Source of the DNA: an uncultured Lachnospiraceae bacterium
GTDB lineage: Bacteria; Bacillota; Clostridia; Lachnospirales; Lachnospiraceae
Reading direction: 5' to 3'
Length of the DNA: 64,000 nucleotides
NCBI GenBank assembly: GCA_902779505.1
Contig: CACZBZ010000005.1
Span: 4,773-68,772 of the forward strand
Below the pieces are notes generated by a model that was not told the origin of the DNA, did no database searches, and saw nothing but the letters and a program-made list of their open reading frames with translations. Shown in pieces: positions 1-8,158 of the stretch; position 1 is the stretch's first letter; the number at the start of each line of letters is the position of its first letter. The position numbers and the translations under genes are program-made.

Positions 1-266
1 CGCTTCTTGGCATTAACCATGTAATTACGAAGAAGCTTCATAAGTGCTTCCACTTCCTCGTTAGGTCTTGTCCAGTTCTCTGTAGAGAAAGCATATACGG
101 TCAGATACTCGATCCCCATATCCCAGGTGATCTCGCACATATCCTCTACCGTCTTGGCTCCCTGTACATGTCCCGCATTACGGGGAAGGCCTTTGGCCTT
201 TGCCCATCTTCCGTTACCGTCAAGTATTATTGCTACGTGCCTTGGCACGTTTATCTTATTGTCCAT
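1..266 (-). CDS. uppS: Isoprenyl transferase (undecaprenyl diphosphate synthase), 3' part cut by window edge
   Basis: Cis-prenyltransferase that extends farnesyl-PP with isopentenyl-PP to make the C55 lipid carrier for peptidoglycan. The 88 codons present form the N-terminal part of the family: the LDGNGRWA segment (Asp, Gly and Arg of the catalytic P-loop) is at residues 14-21, followed by RNAGH and the FSTENW segment. ATG at 264-266 is preceded on the minus strand by a GGGGAC-type ribosome site. The C-terminal two thirds lie beyond base 1. It follows frr, but a strong intrinsic terminator sits just before its start, so its expression depends on read-through or on a promoter I cannot see. 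Confidence 0.95.
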   Translation of the reverse strand, partial: MDNKINVPRHVAIILDGNGRWAKAKGLPRNAGHVQGAKTVEDMCEITWDMGIEYLTVYAFSTENWTRPNEEVEALMKLLRNYMVNAKK

Positions 267-288
267 CTTACTGTCCCCTCGGCTTCGC

Positions 289-322
289 AAAAATAAAGGG
301 GTCTGCTATAAACAGACCCCTC
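289..322 (-). terminator. Intrinsic terminator between frr and uppS
   Basis: On the minus strand GGGGTCTG (313-320) pairs with CAGACCCC (298-305) around a 7-base loop and is followed by a T-rich run. It lies after the frr stop and only about 22 bases before the uppS start codon. Confidence 0.8.
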
Positions 323-331
323 ATTATTCGA

Positions 332-883
332 TTAAACCGTCATTATTTCCTTTGACTTGGCATCAACTGCTCCGTCAATTTCCTTGATAAACTGGTCTGT
401 AAGTTTCTGAAGTTTATCTTCAAGGTCCTTTATCTCATCCTCTGAGATTTCTTCCTTGCCCAGTTTTTTAAGAGCATCGTTACCGTCTCTACGTACGTTA
501 CGTACTGCAACCTTGGCATCCTCACCCTTCTTCTTAACCTCTTTTGAGAGTTCCTTACGTCTTTCCTCGGTAAGTTCGGGGAAGATAAGTCTTATTACCG
601 AACCGTCGTTGGTAGGTGTGATACCGATATCGGAAGCAAGGATTGCTTTCTCAATCTCTTTAACCAGAGATTTCTCCCATGGAGCTATCTGTATCATTCT
701 GGGTTCGGGAACGGATACGTTGCCAACCTGCTGAAGAGGTGTTGGTGTTCCGTAATAATCTACCTTTATCTTATCAAGTACATGCGGATTGGCTCTTCCG
801 GCTCTGATTGTCTGGAATTCAGCCTCAAGATAATCCACTGTCTTTCTCATTTTTTCATTGAATGTCTCTAATCTTGCGTCCAT
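332..883 (-). CDS. frr: Ribosome recycling factor
   Basis: Releases ribosomes from mRNA after termination together with EF-G. At 183 residues it is nearly the usual family length of about 185. Recognisable are the AGRANPHVLDKIKVDYYGTP segment near residues 28-47, followed by the VPEPRMI and PWEK segments, and the C-terminal helices with RRKELSKEVKKKGEDAKVAVRNVRRD. It lies 18 bases after pyrH in the usual bacterial order pyrH-frr-uppS, so the three probably share the transcript that begins near 3.4 kb. Confidence 0.98.
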   Translation of the reverse strand: MDARLETFNEKMRKTVDYLEAEFQTIRAGRANPHVLDKIKVDYYGTPTPLQQVGNVSVPEPRMIQIAPWEKSLVKEIEKAILASDIGITPTNDGSVIRLIFPELTEERRKELSKEVKKKGEDAKVAVRNVRRDGNDALKKLGKEEISEDEIKDLEDKLQKLTDQFIKEIDGAVDAKSKEIMTV

Positions 884-901
884 AGTGTTCTCCTTTTTTC
901 C

Positions 902-1600
902 CTATTCAACAGTAACAAGAGTTCCGTGGAACTTGTCTGACAATGCATTGACAATACTGTCTTTCTCATTCAGTCCGAATACTCTCATAGGCATCTTATT
1001 GTCTCTTGCAAGAATTGATGCCGTCATATCTACGACCTGCAGATTCTTCTCGATAACCTCGTTAATATTAACCCTGTCGTATTTCTTGGCATTGGGGTTA
1101 AGTCTCGGATCATCATCGTATACGGCATCTACAGCCTTTGCCAGAAGTATCTCATCAGCTTCCACTTCTATGGCTCTGAGTACAACACCCGTATCTGTCG
1201 AAAAATAAGGATGACCTGTTCCGCCTGCGAAGAATACCACCTGTCCGCGGGAGAAATATTTGTTGGCTCTGTCCTTAGAAAAGAGCTTGGTAAAAGAGCC
1301 CACCTCAAAAGGAGTGAGGATATTGGTCATCATTCCTTCTGCTCTGAACATCTCGGATACGTATATACAGTTCATAACCGTAGCTAACATTCCGATCTGG
1401 TCGGATTTGCATCTGTCAACATTCTCGTTGCTTCTGCCTCTCCAGAAGTTGCCTCCTCCGATAACAATACCAACCTGGATACCGTCATCCACAAGCTTCT
1501 TAACCTGTCTTGCAACATCGGTTATCACTTCATCGTCAAATCCTTTTTTGCTTTCACCGGCAAGTGCCTCACCGCTGAGTTTGAGTAAGATTCTCTTCAT
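902..1600 (-). CDS. pyrH: UMP kinase
   Basis: Phosphorylates UMP to UDP in pyrimidine synthesis; an amino-acid-kinase-family enzyme specific to bacteria. Residues 6-13 (LKLSGEAL) form the ATP-binding start and GGGNFWRG at 48-55 binds UMP/phosphate. A DDDPRLNPNAKKYD segment follows in the C-terminal half. Length 232 is typical. It sits between the bactofilin gene and frr with short gaps. Confidence 0.98.
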   Translation of the reverse strand: MKRILLKLSGEALAGESKKGFDDEVITDVARQVKKLVDDGIQVGIVIGGGNFWRGRSNENVDRCKSDQIGMLATVMNCIYVSEMFRAEGMMTNILTPFEVGSFTKLFSKDRANKYFSRGQVVFFAGGTGHPYFSTDTGVVLRAIEVEADEILLAKAVDAVYDDDPRLNPNAKKYDRVNINEVIEKNLQVVDMTASILARDNKMPMRVFGLNEKDSIVNALSDKFHGTLVTVE

Positions 1601-1621
1601 ACAATCGTCCTCATTATTCCT

Positions 1622-2383
1622 TTAATCTCTGAAGAAATTAGAAGGGCTGACATCAGCATAGCACTGTGAACACATACCTTCTACTGCTGCACCGTTGTTG
1701 ATCTGTACTGCCTTGGACTTGATGTTACCCATTACGATGGCTGTTGCATCAAGGATAACAGGTCCGTGTACATCTATATCACCCTTAACGGCACCTGCGA
1801 TAACTGCGCTTGTTGCGTAGATGTTACCACGGATAACCGTATTGGATCCGACTTTAACGCTTCCTGTACTTGTAACATCACCGGCGATCTGAGCATCCTG
1901 AGCGTATACCTCAGCAGCCTCCGAATTACCGACTATGGTTCCTGTTACATTAAGCTTGCCAAGAATATGGATGTTACCGTTAACGGCACCGATAAGATCA
2001 AGTGAACCGTTGGATACAACATCACCGTTTACTGTCATCATTCTTGTGATTGTAGCTACTTCGTCGCTTATCTGGCTGCTTGGTTCTGTTACTGCTTCAG
2101 GAATAGGAGGTGCCTGCTTAAGTGAAGATGACTTAGCCTCCTCTGCCTTTGAAACTGCGAAATCCTGTAATGCCTGATCCATCTCCTCAGATGCGGCGAT
2201 CATATCTGTAACATCAGTTGACGTATGCTCGATACCGAGTGACTCTTCGGCTGCCGCAAATATTGACTCTTCATCAAGAGCTGCTGTCTCTTCTGTCTTT
2301 GCGGAAGCTACTGTTTCCTCTTCCGGTACCAGCTCGTTAACTGCCTGCGATAAATCTTCTTTCAGTTCCTGAAAAAATCCCAT
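1622..2383 (-). CDS. Bactofilin-family polymer-forming cytoskeletal protein
   Basis: Bactofilins assemble without nucleotide into filaments that scaffold envelope or peptidoglycan enzymes. The first ~110 residues are acidic and of low complexity. From about residue 115 a right-handed beta-helix follows, with repeated short G-N-I/D-V turns (GDVVSNGSL, GNIHILGK, GDVTSTGSV, GNIYATSAV, GDIDVHGPV, GNIKSKAV). No catalytic motif is visible. The start is one base after the deacetylase stop, so the two are translated in tandem. That pairing suggests the filament positions an envelope-modifying enzyme, which is inference from context. Confidence 0.9.
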   Translation of the reverse strand: MGFFQELKEDLSQAVNELVPEEETVASAKTEETAALDEESIFAAAEESLGIEHTSTDVTDMIAASEEMDQALQDFAVSKAEEAKSSSLKQAPPIPEAVTEPSSQISDEVATITRMMTVNGDVVSNGSLDLIGAVNGNIHILGKLNVTGTIVGNSEAAEVYAQDAQIAGDVTSTGSVKVGSNTVIRGNIYATSAVIAGAVKGDIDVHGPVILDATAIVMGNIKSKAVQINNGAAVEGMCSQCYADVSPSNFFRD

Positions 2384-2384
2384 T

Positions 2385-3350
2385 TTAATCTTCCTCCGAT
2401 GTGTTTACTTTTTTGTGCTGGACGGGTTCGGTCTCTTCCGTGATAGGAAGTATTACCGTATTGTCCATCGCTTGGATTCTCTCTATAATTGTGGGAAGTG
2501 CCTGTACCGTAGAATACTTGTCTCCTGCGTCATGAAACAGCACCACCGCCGTATCATGTTTCCCAACATTATCAGTTACATTTGCAATTATCCTGTCCTT
2601 GGAAGGCATTGGATCGGTAGCATCACCGCTTGATACATTCCAATCGAAATATACCATATCCTGATCGGTTACATATTCACACAGGATGTTAATATCTGTG
2701 CTGCTTACCGTATTGCTGCTTCCTCCGGGGAATCTGTAATATTTCGGGTCGACTCCCGTGGTCTCCTTAACATATGACCGAAGCTTAGTAAAATCTCTTA
2801 TAAAATTAGCTTTGCTCTTATATATGTCACTGTACACATGGGAATAAGTATGCATCCCAAGTGTATGTCCTCTTTCAACAATCTCCCGGTACCATTCCGG
2901 ATGTTCTTCGGCCTGAGCTCCCGTAACGAAGAATGTGGCCTTTACACCGTAAGTATCCAAAATATCAAGGATCTGCTCTGTATATATGCTGGGACCGTCA
3001 TCAAATGTCAGATACACTTTCCTTGGCTCATCCGCTTTTAATGTTGCCTCGTCAAGTATCTCATCTTCAGCATCTCCATCAGTGCCGGTCGCATCCTTAG
3101 CGGACTTTTCATCCCTGCCGTTTGACTTTTCATCATCCAGCAGGTTCTGCATATCATCGGTTATCTGAAGCTGAGCCTCATACTGAGCTGTCATTTCCAT
3201 CAGCTCATTGGACATTGTATGTAGTCGACAGACAAGCAATATGCATAGAGCTGTCGGAATAGTCAATAAAAGGAAGAAGGAGGCGACAATCATACGCTTG
3301 AGCCGTTTAACTCTTTTCTTGCGTCTGTCAGCATGTGAAATATCACTCAT
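2385..3350 (-). CDS. Membrane-anchored polysaccharide deacetylase (NodB domain)
   Basis: Carbohydrate esterase family 4 enzyme, probably acting on peptidoglycan or another surface glycan. A basic N-terminus leads into one membrane helix (about residues 20-41), then a coiled and acidic linker to ~110, then the NodB domain. Motif 1 is TFDDGP at 115-120, where D117/D118 supply the base and a metal ligand. The metal histidines are in HTYSH at 167-171, and RFPGG near 207 completes the groove. The C-terminus is polar. A promoter of good quality lies upstream at 3406-3434, so this is the first gene of the operon through bactofilin, pyrH and frr. Confidence 0.93.
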   Translation of the reverse strand: MSDISHADRRKKRVKRLKRMIVASFFLLLTIPTALCILLVCRLHTMSNELMEMTAQYEAQLQITDDMQNLLDDEKSNGRDEKSAKDATGTDGDAEDEILDEATLKADEPRKVYLTFDDGPSIYTEQILDILDTYGVKATFFVTGAQAEEHPEWYREIVERGHTLGMHTYSHVYSDIYKSKANFIRDFTKLRSYVKETTGVDPKYYRFPGGSSNTVSSTDINILCEYVTDQDMVYFDWNVSSGDATDPMPSKDRIIANVTDNVGKHDTAVVLFHDAGDKYSTVQALPTIIERIQAMDNTVILPITEETEPVQHKKVNTSEED

Positions 3351-3405
3351 TATCCTGTTTCCTTACCTAAAGGCTGTCATTTCTATACACAACAACCCAA
3401 TGTTG

Positions 3406-3434
3406 ATTATACATTTTTGAATGTCTAATTGCAA
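3406..3434 (-). promoter_or_regulatory. Sigma-A-type promoter of the deacetylase-bactofilin-pyrH-frr operon
   Basis: Minus-strand -35 TTGCAA (3429-3434) and -10 TATAAT (3406-3411) with a 17-bp spacer. The predicted start is about 50 bases before the deacetylase ATG. It sits directly after the stop of the glycerophosphodiesterase gene. Confidence 0.8.
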
Positions 3435-4286
3435 CTATTCCACGGGACTATCATCCTCATATTTTTCAAAGATAACGGCATCTGCTTTCTTCCATGCCTG
3501 CATCTGTTCTTTTTCTCCTCTGGCCGTCCATGCGACGATGAGAGGATGGTAGATCTTTTTGCACAGAACAAAGCCCAGTTTCCTCATATCGCTGTGTCTG
3601 TAAGCAATAAAATCAGGTCTGCCCACAAAGTTTATAAGCAGATGTGTCATGGCTATCCTGACAGGAAGAAGAAGACTCATCTCATTCTTCATGCCACATG
3701 AGAGCTGGCCTCTTATGATCTCGGGATGATTGTCCCTGAACCATCTGACCAGATAAGGACTGAATGATTCTATGCAATAATCTCCCTTATAATCCTTCAG
3801 CAGATTATAGGTATCCTCACAGAGTCTGTCATTGAAGTTACCGTTGTGAGTCTTAATCTCACATACAAGAGGGACGTCCTCAAGTGTCTTAAGTACTTCT
3901 TCAAAAAGAGGGATTTTCTGGTCTGTGTCCTTCAGTCTGAATTTCGACAGCTCCTCGTAATCATAATCCGCAACTTTGGCATCCACTCCACACATTCTCT
4001 TAAGGTTGGCGTCGTGGAACACCACAAGCTTCTTATCTTTTGTGTATTGAACATCCAGTTCCACACCATACCCCGCTTCTCTTGCCCTTTTAAAGGCTTC
4101 AAGAGAATTCTCCGGAACACAGTGCATGTTATTATCTTCTCTTGCCGGTTCATGAAGACCTCTGTGGGCGTACATCAGTCCGGCAAAACGTGAATAATCT
4201 CTGTTTTCTCCCGGCATGATCACATACAAAAAAACTGCGATCAGGATAATTAAAAACAGAACTGCAATAAAGACCAACTTAATCAT
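3435..4286 (-). CDS. Membrane-anchored glycerophosphodiester phosphodiesterase
   Basis: Hydrolyses glycerophosphodiesters to glycerol-3-phosphate and an alcohol. One N-terminal membrane helix (residues ~3-24) is followed by a TIM-barrel GDPD domain with HRG at 41-43, PENS at 58-61, VELDV at 75-79 and the catalytic FHD at 90-92. Length 283 fits single-domain GDPD proteins. Its start overlaps the 3' end of the broken transporter gene by 8 bases, so it probably belonged to a transporter-hydrolase operon. Confidence 0.93.
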   Translation of the reverse strand: MIKLVFIAVLFLIILIAVFLYVIMPGENRDYSRFAGLMYAHRGLHEPAREDNNMHCVPENSLEAFKRAREAGYGVELDVQYTKDKKLVVFHDANLKRMCGVDAKVADYDYEELSKFRLKDTDQKIPLFEEVLKTLEDVPLVCEIKTHNGNFNDRLCEDTYNLLKDYKGDYCIESFSPYLVRWFRDNHPEIIRGQLSCGMKNEMSLLLPVRIAMTHLLINFVGRPDFIAYRHSDMRKLGFVLCKKIYHPLIVAWTARGEKEQMQAWKKADAVIFEKYEDDSPVE

Positions 4287-5533
4287 CTACATCAAACATC
4301 TCCAATTTACTCTTAGGTACACTGGGCTTATTATCTCCGTGTTTAACCTGAAGCATTGTTATGAATGACAGGAATACGAAGAACGCTCCGTAAGGGAACA
4401 GGGTCCAGTATCCTACATACTGTAATAAAATGCCGGACAGGATGGGAGTCACTATCTGTGCCGCCATTGAGCATGTGTAATAATAGCCCGTATATCTTCC
4501 GATATCCGAGTCCTTACACATCTCCACTACCATAGGCAGTGAATTGACATTAATGGAAGCCCAAGCTATTCCGATAAAAGCGAATACCACCAACAATATT
4601 GGTGAATATCCGTTGAGTGCATAAGTAAGTATATATCCCGCAGTGAAACAAGCTGTCAGAAGAAGCACACCGAAGATAATGGTCAGCTTTCTTCCGATTC
4701 TTGAAGCCACCTCACCGATTGGGATATACGAGATAATGGCAACACCCATACCCAGTGTAAGACAGAGATTGGCTTTTCCCAGTGTCATGCCCCACTCTAT
4801 GGTTGCGTATTTTGAGAAGGCTGTGGTAATGGCATTGTAGCCCGTGAACCATAAAGCAATGGAAGCGAGTATGAAGCCCAAGCTCTTCTTAACCTCAGTG
4901 GGAAGGTAGTGCTTTCCCGTTGTTTCGTCCACCTTCTCAAGCTGTTCCTCGGGATGCTCTGCTTCGTATTTCTGAACTTCCGCAACGCATTCCGGTTCTT
5001 TGATGAATATAAACAGAGCGATTACGGATATGACCATTATCGCGCCTATAATCACAAATATCATCTGATAATCCGTGTGCTCTTCAGTCTTGTTGAACAT
5101 CACTTAAAGGCTTGGGAGTTATATCGGGCATGAGAGCCACTGCAGGTGACCTATAGAGCGCCATTGATATGAGCAACAAGCCAAGGACAACTATAAAGCC
5201 CACAAACATCCATGCGGAATGGGTCTCATAATAACCGTTGTCAAGCATGGGTACCAGAGCCATGAATACAACCGCAAGAGCAGTTCCCACCAATACATAA
5301 GGAATCCTTCTTCCTATCTTGGTATTAGTTCTGTCAGATATGGCTCCCAGCAAGGGAAGCAGGAAAAGAGCTATGACATTGTCAAGCGCCATAATGACAC
5401 CCGATACCGAGTCGGATATGCCAAAGGTATTCCTTAACATCAAGGGGATAATGCTGTCATATAACTGCCAAAAGGCACATATCGACATAAATGCAAGTCC
5501 CGTGATGAAAGTTCTCTTGTAGTTTAATTTCAT
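4279..5533 (-). pseudogene. GPH/SLC45-like MFS transporter broken by an internal deletion
   Basis: Two adjoining frames encode the two halves of one sugar-type MFS carrier. The first (5084-5533, 149 residues) has membrane segments 1-5 with DRTNTKIGRRIPY in the 2-3 loop and ends in the family's conserved SPAVALMPDITPKPL. The second (4279-5103) resumes with a hydrophilic stretch and the helix after it (IFVIIGAIMVISVIALF), then the C-terminal six-helix half. The segment that normally follows PKPL, which holds the next conserved loop and about one membrane helix (my estimate is 40-50 codons), is absent, and the frame changes at the junction near 5095. A TAA stop directly precedes the GTG at 5101-5103. 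Two polypeptides by coupled translation are conceivable but would lack a helix. A read or assembly error cannot be excluded. Confidence 0.8.
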
Positions 5534-5558
5534 TCTCTGAATTCCTTTCCCTTCTTTC

Positions 5559-6572
5559 TTATTTTCCCTTAATAAATACCTTTTTGTTAAGTGGTGTTAC
5601 ATTGCGTACTTCAAGAGCCGAGATACTTCTGATGTACTGCTCGAATTTTGAAAAACCGTATTCCTTGGTGTTGAAGTTGGGATATTTGTTACGGATATCC
5701 GAACTGAGGGATCCCAGATTGACACCCTTGTCTCCGTATCCCTTGACCATCTCAACAATCTCGGATTCCACGCTGATGTCTTCCGCAGGAATATTGAGCA
5801 TGACATTGATTGAAGTTCCCACATGATCCATTGTAAGGAAATCAAACGTCTTCAGGAAAATGGAGAATTTTGAATAACCGTAGTTACGGGTATCAAAAGC
5901 AGGGAAACGTTTCTGAAGTCTGCTGCCCAGTTCTCCCATGTCTATGCCGTTGGTCTCGTTGCCGTTCTCAAGAATGATATCTCTGAGAGAAGCGGCGATC
6001 GTCTCAATGGGTGTGATTGAATCCTCTCCTTCATCCTTGTCTTCTTCTTTGTCTTTCTTGGATCCGGATGAAGCTTTTGCAGTATTGCTCTTGGAACCCT
6101 TCTTGGATGTCTTGGCTGATTTTTCATCATCGTCGTCATCCGTAATACGGTCTAAGAATTTGAACTCGTTACATGCCGCACAAAAAGGAGCGGGGGTCTT
6201 GGATTCTCCCAGTCCGATTACTATCTTGCCGGCTTCTCTGAGTCTTACCGCAAGTCTTGTAAAATCACTGTCTGACGAACAGAGAGCGAATCCGTCCACC
6301 TCTCCGTCGTAAAGTATGTCCATTGCATCAATGATCATGGCTGAATCTGTGGAATTCTTGCCATATGTGTAACTGTACTGCTGAACGGGTGTCAGGCTGT
6401 TGTTTAACAGTACTTTCTTCCAGGATGATGCAATATTGCCGGTCCAGTCACAATATATTCTCTTATATGTGATAGTTCCTTTGTTGGATATTTCGTTTAA
6501 TATGCTCTTAATATACTTTGGCGCAATATTATCTGCGTCAATCAGTATTGCGAACCTCTTTTCCTCTGCCAT
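5559..6572 (-). CDS. NYN-domain protein with two C-terminal OST-HTH/LOTUS domains
   Basis: Residues 1-~145 form a NYN (PIN-like) domain: LIDADNI at the first strand, SDSDF in the nuclease-fold core, and GKIVIGLGESKT later. Its acidic residues match metal-dependent ribonucleases of the LabA/DUF88 group. A charged, Ser/Lys/Glu-rich linker (about 150-185) leads to two similar ~75-residue units, each with a G-x-L-x-x-x-I/L-x-x-x-x-P-x-F-x-T/D-x-x-Y-G-(Y/F)-S-K-F pattern, the OST-HTH/LOTUS fold implicated in RNA binding. The probable role is RNA processing or decay; the substrate is unknown. Its start lies inside the end of the small gene upstream (35-base overlap). Confidence 0.9.
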   Translation of the reverse strand: MAEEKRFAILIDADNIAPKYIKSILNEISNKGTITYKRIYCDWTGNIASSWKKVLLNNSLTPVQQYSYTYGKNSTDSAMIIDAMDILYDGEVDGFALCSSDSDFTRLAVRLREAGKIVIGLGESKTPAPFCAACNEFKFLDRITDDDDDEKSAKTSKKGSKSNTAKASSGSKKDKEEDKDEGEDSITPIETIAASLRDIILENGNETNGIDMGELGSRLQKRFPAFDTRNYGYSKFSIFLKTFDFLTMDHVGTSINVMLNIPAEDISVESEIVEMVKGYGDKGVNLGSLSSDIRNKYPNFNTKEYGFSKFEQYIRSISALEVRNVTPLNKKVFIKGK

Positions 6573-6696
6573 CTTTTGATGTTCCTAACCTTTCTTTTTC
6601 TTCCAGTACCTGCTTTTCTTTTGCGGCAAGTGCCTCAGGAAGTCCCTTTAAAGCGGCGAAAGGCATGAACTGCTTTGCTCTTTCCGATGTGTCCAT
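6538..6696 (-). CDS. Small YolD-like protein paired with the Y-family polymerase
   Basis: Short protein whose core (SERAKQFMPFAALKGLPEAL) matches the YolD-like family that follows UmuC/UvrX-type polymerases in Firmicutes. I chose ATG at 6694-6696, 7 bases after the polymerase stop (52 residues). An in-frame ATG at 6765 would add 23 residues overlapping the polymerase; a GGAGG sequence lies almost against it, too close for normal spacing. The 3' end overlaps the NYN gene by 35 bases. The function is unproven; context points to DNA-damage tolerance. Confidence 0.65.
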   Translation of the reverse strand: MDTSERAKQFMPFAALKGLPEALAAKEKQVLEEKERLGTSKDGRGKEVRNTD

Positions 6697-6703
6697 AGGT
6701 TTT

Positions 6704-7975
6704 TTACTGCTGTGTGCCACTTCTGTGTCCTCCGATCTGTGTATTTCTCTCTCTGGTGGTAGCATGCTCCTCCAGATTCATTCCTTTAAGTATCGCGTTT
6801 TTGCCGTATCTCTGCTTGATGTCCAGAACCGCTTCCTGAACCTTTCGGTTCTTAACAAGTTCAGTGGAATCCGTAAACAGGCTGTATTGTTGATACTCCT
6901 CATGCTTCACGTTATTGCATGTTATGTTAACTCTTCTGATGGGGATTTTTTTATCAACTATCCTGTTATAGAGATCTTCGATTGCAGGTATCAGTACTAT
7001 ATCCGCATTGGTTTCGTCGCCGATATTCACTGTTCCGTGTGCGGATTCCGCATCCATTCTGCTTGCGTATCCCACATGGAGTGTCACCGAACCGGTTACC
7101 AGGCCTTTTTCAACCAGATCCAGACACAGGAGATCCATCATCTCCTTGACTATCAGCCTTCCGTCCTCGAAATTGTAATCACTGGCCAGCACCTGACCGC
7201 TGGACAGGCAATTACTGTCGGAACGGTAATTCTTGATATCCTTCATTGTCACAGGCTCTCTGCCCCAGGCGTGGTCAATGATAAGCTCCGCATCTATACC
7301 AAACAGTTTGTACAGAAGGTCTTCATTGGCCTCCGCTATATCTCTCATGGTGAATATTCCGTAGGATGCAAGTCTGCTTGCTATTCCCGGGCCTATTCTC
7401 CAGAAATCTGTCAGAGGTCTGTGATCCCAAAGGGTCTTTCGATAAGATTCTTCGTCAAGTTCTCCTATGAAATCAGCGGCATGCTTTGCACTGATATCAA
7501 GGGCCACTTTTGTGAGGTAAAGGTTAGTGCCGATACCGCAGGTGGCTCTTATTCCCAGCTTGTCATATATCTCTTTGATGATGGTCTGCCCCAGTTCTTT
7601 GGCTGTCATCTTATACAGGTGTAGATAGTCGCTTACATCCATAAAGGCCTCATCTATGGAATAGACGTGGATGTCTTCGGCCGCAATGTATTTGAGATAT
7701 ATGCCATATATCTCGGCTGCATAGTCAATATAAAGCTGCATTCTGGGAACTGCAGCAATGTAATCGACATTCTTCGGAATCTCGAATACCCTGCATCTGT
7801 TCTTGATACCAAGAGCTTTCATTGACGGCGTTATGGCCAGACATATGGTTTTTTCGGTTCTTGACATATCCGCAACAACCAGATTGGTAGTCATGGGGTC
7901 CAGGCCCCTCTCCACGCACTCCACAGATGCGTAAAATGACTTCAGATCAATGCAGATATACATCTTATCACTCAT
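6704..7975 (-). CDS. Y-family translesion DNA polymerase (UmuC/UvrX-like)
   Basis: Error-prone polymerase of the ImpB/MucB/SamB family. Catalytic acids are visible: D10 in CIDLKSFYASVE and D108-E109 in YSIDEAF. A GIGTNLYLTKVALDIS segment and a helix-hairpin-helix thumb (FWRIGPGIASRLASYGI) follow, then the little-finger domain. Length 423 fits the Gram-positive UvrX/YqjW type rather than short DinB. The short 5' region carries a TATACT box only a dozen bases before the ATG and an inverted repeat at 7992-8036. I see no clear LexA box. It is followed by the YolD-like gene. Confidence 0.92.
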   Translation of the reverse strand: MSDKMYICIDLKSFYASVECVERGLDPMTTNLVVADMSRTEKTICLAITPSMKALGIKNRCRVFEIPKNVDYIAAVPRMQLYIDYAAEIYGIYLKYIAAEDIHVYSIDEAFMDVSDYLHLYKMTAKELGQTIIKEIYDKLGIRATCGIGTNLYLTKVALDISAKHAADFIGELDEESYRKTLWDHRPLTDFWRIGPGIASRLASYGIFTMRDIAEANEDLLYKLFGIDAELIIDHAWGREPVTMKDIKNYRSDSNCLSSGQVLASDYNFEDGRLIVKEMMDLLCLDLVEKGLVTGSVTLHVGYASRMDAESAHGTVNIGDETNADIVLIPAIEDLYNRIVDKKIPIRRVNITCNNVKHEEYQQYSLFTDSTELVKNRKVQEAVLDIKQRYGKNAILKGMNLEEHATTRERNTQIGGHRSGTQQ

Positions 7976-7991
7976 TATTACAGTATATCAT

Positions 7992-8036
7992 AATTCCCCG
8001 ACCTCGCCATCCTTGGCTCGGTATTTCCGGGGAATT
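7992..8036. repeat. Inverted repeat in the leader of the Y-family polymerase gene
   Basis: AATTCCCCG (7992-8000) and CGGGGAATT (8028-8036) can close a stem around 27 bases. A short direct repeat ATGGCGAGG (minus strand) occurs inside it and again just upstream. It lies between the glgP terminator and the polymerase start, so it could be an operator or leader structure. Confidence 0.4.
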
Positions 8037-8092
8037 ATTTTGCAACTTCCATGTTGCCACATAAATCCTCGTCCTCGCCATCCACATTATAG

Positions 8093-8135
8093 TAAAAAGG
8101 AACCACAGTAAGATAAGAATCCTGCTGTGGTTCCA
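8093..8135 (-). terminator. Intrinsic terminator of glgP
   Basis: GGAACCACAG (minus strand, from 8134) pairs with CTGTGGTTCC (ending at 8099), followed by TTTTTACT. It lies 24 bases beyond the glgP stop. Confidence 0.85.
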
Positions 8136-8158
8136 ATATTATTCCCCTGAATTAAGAC

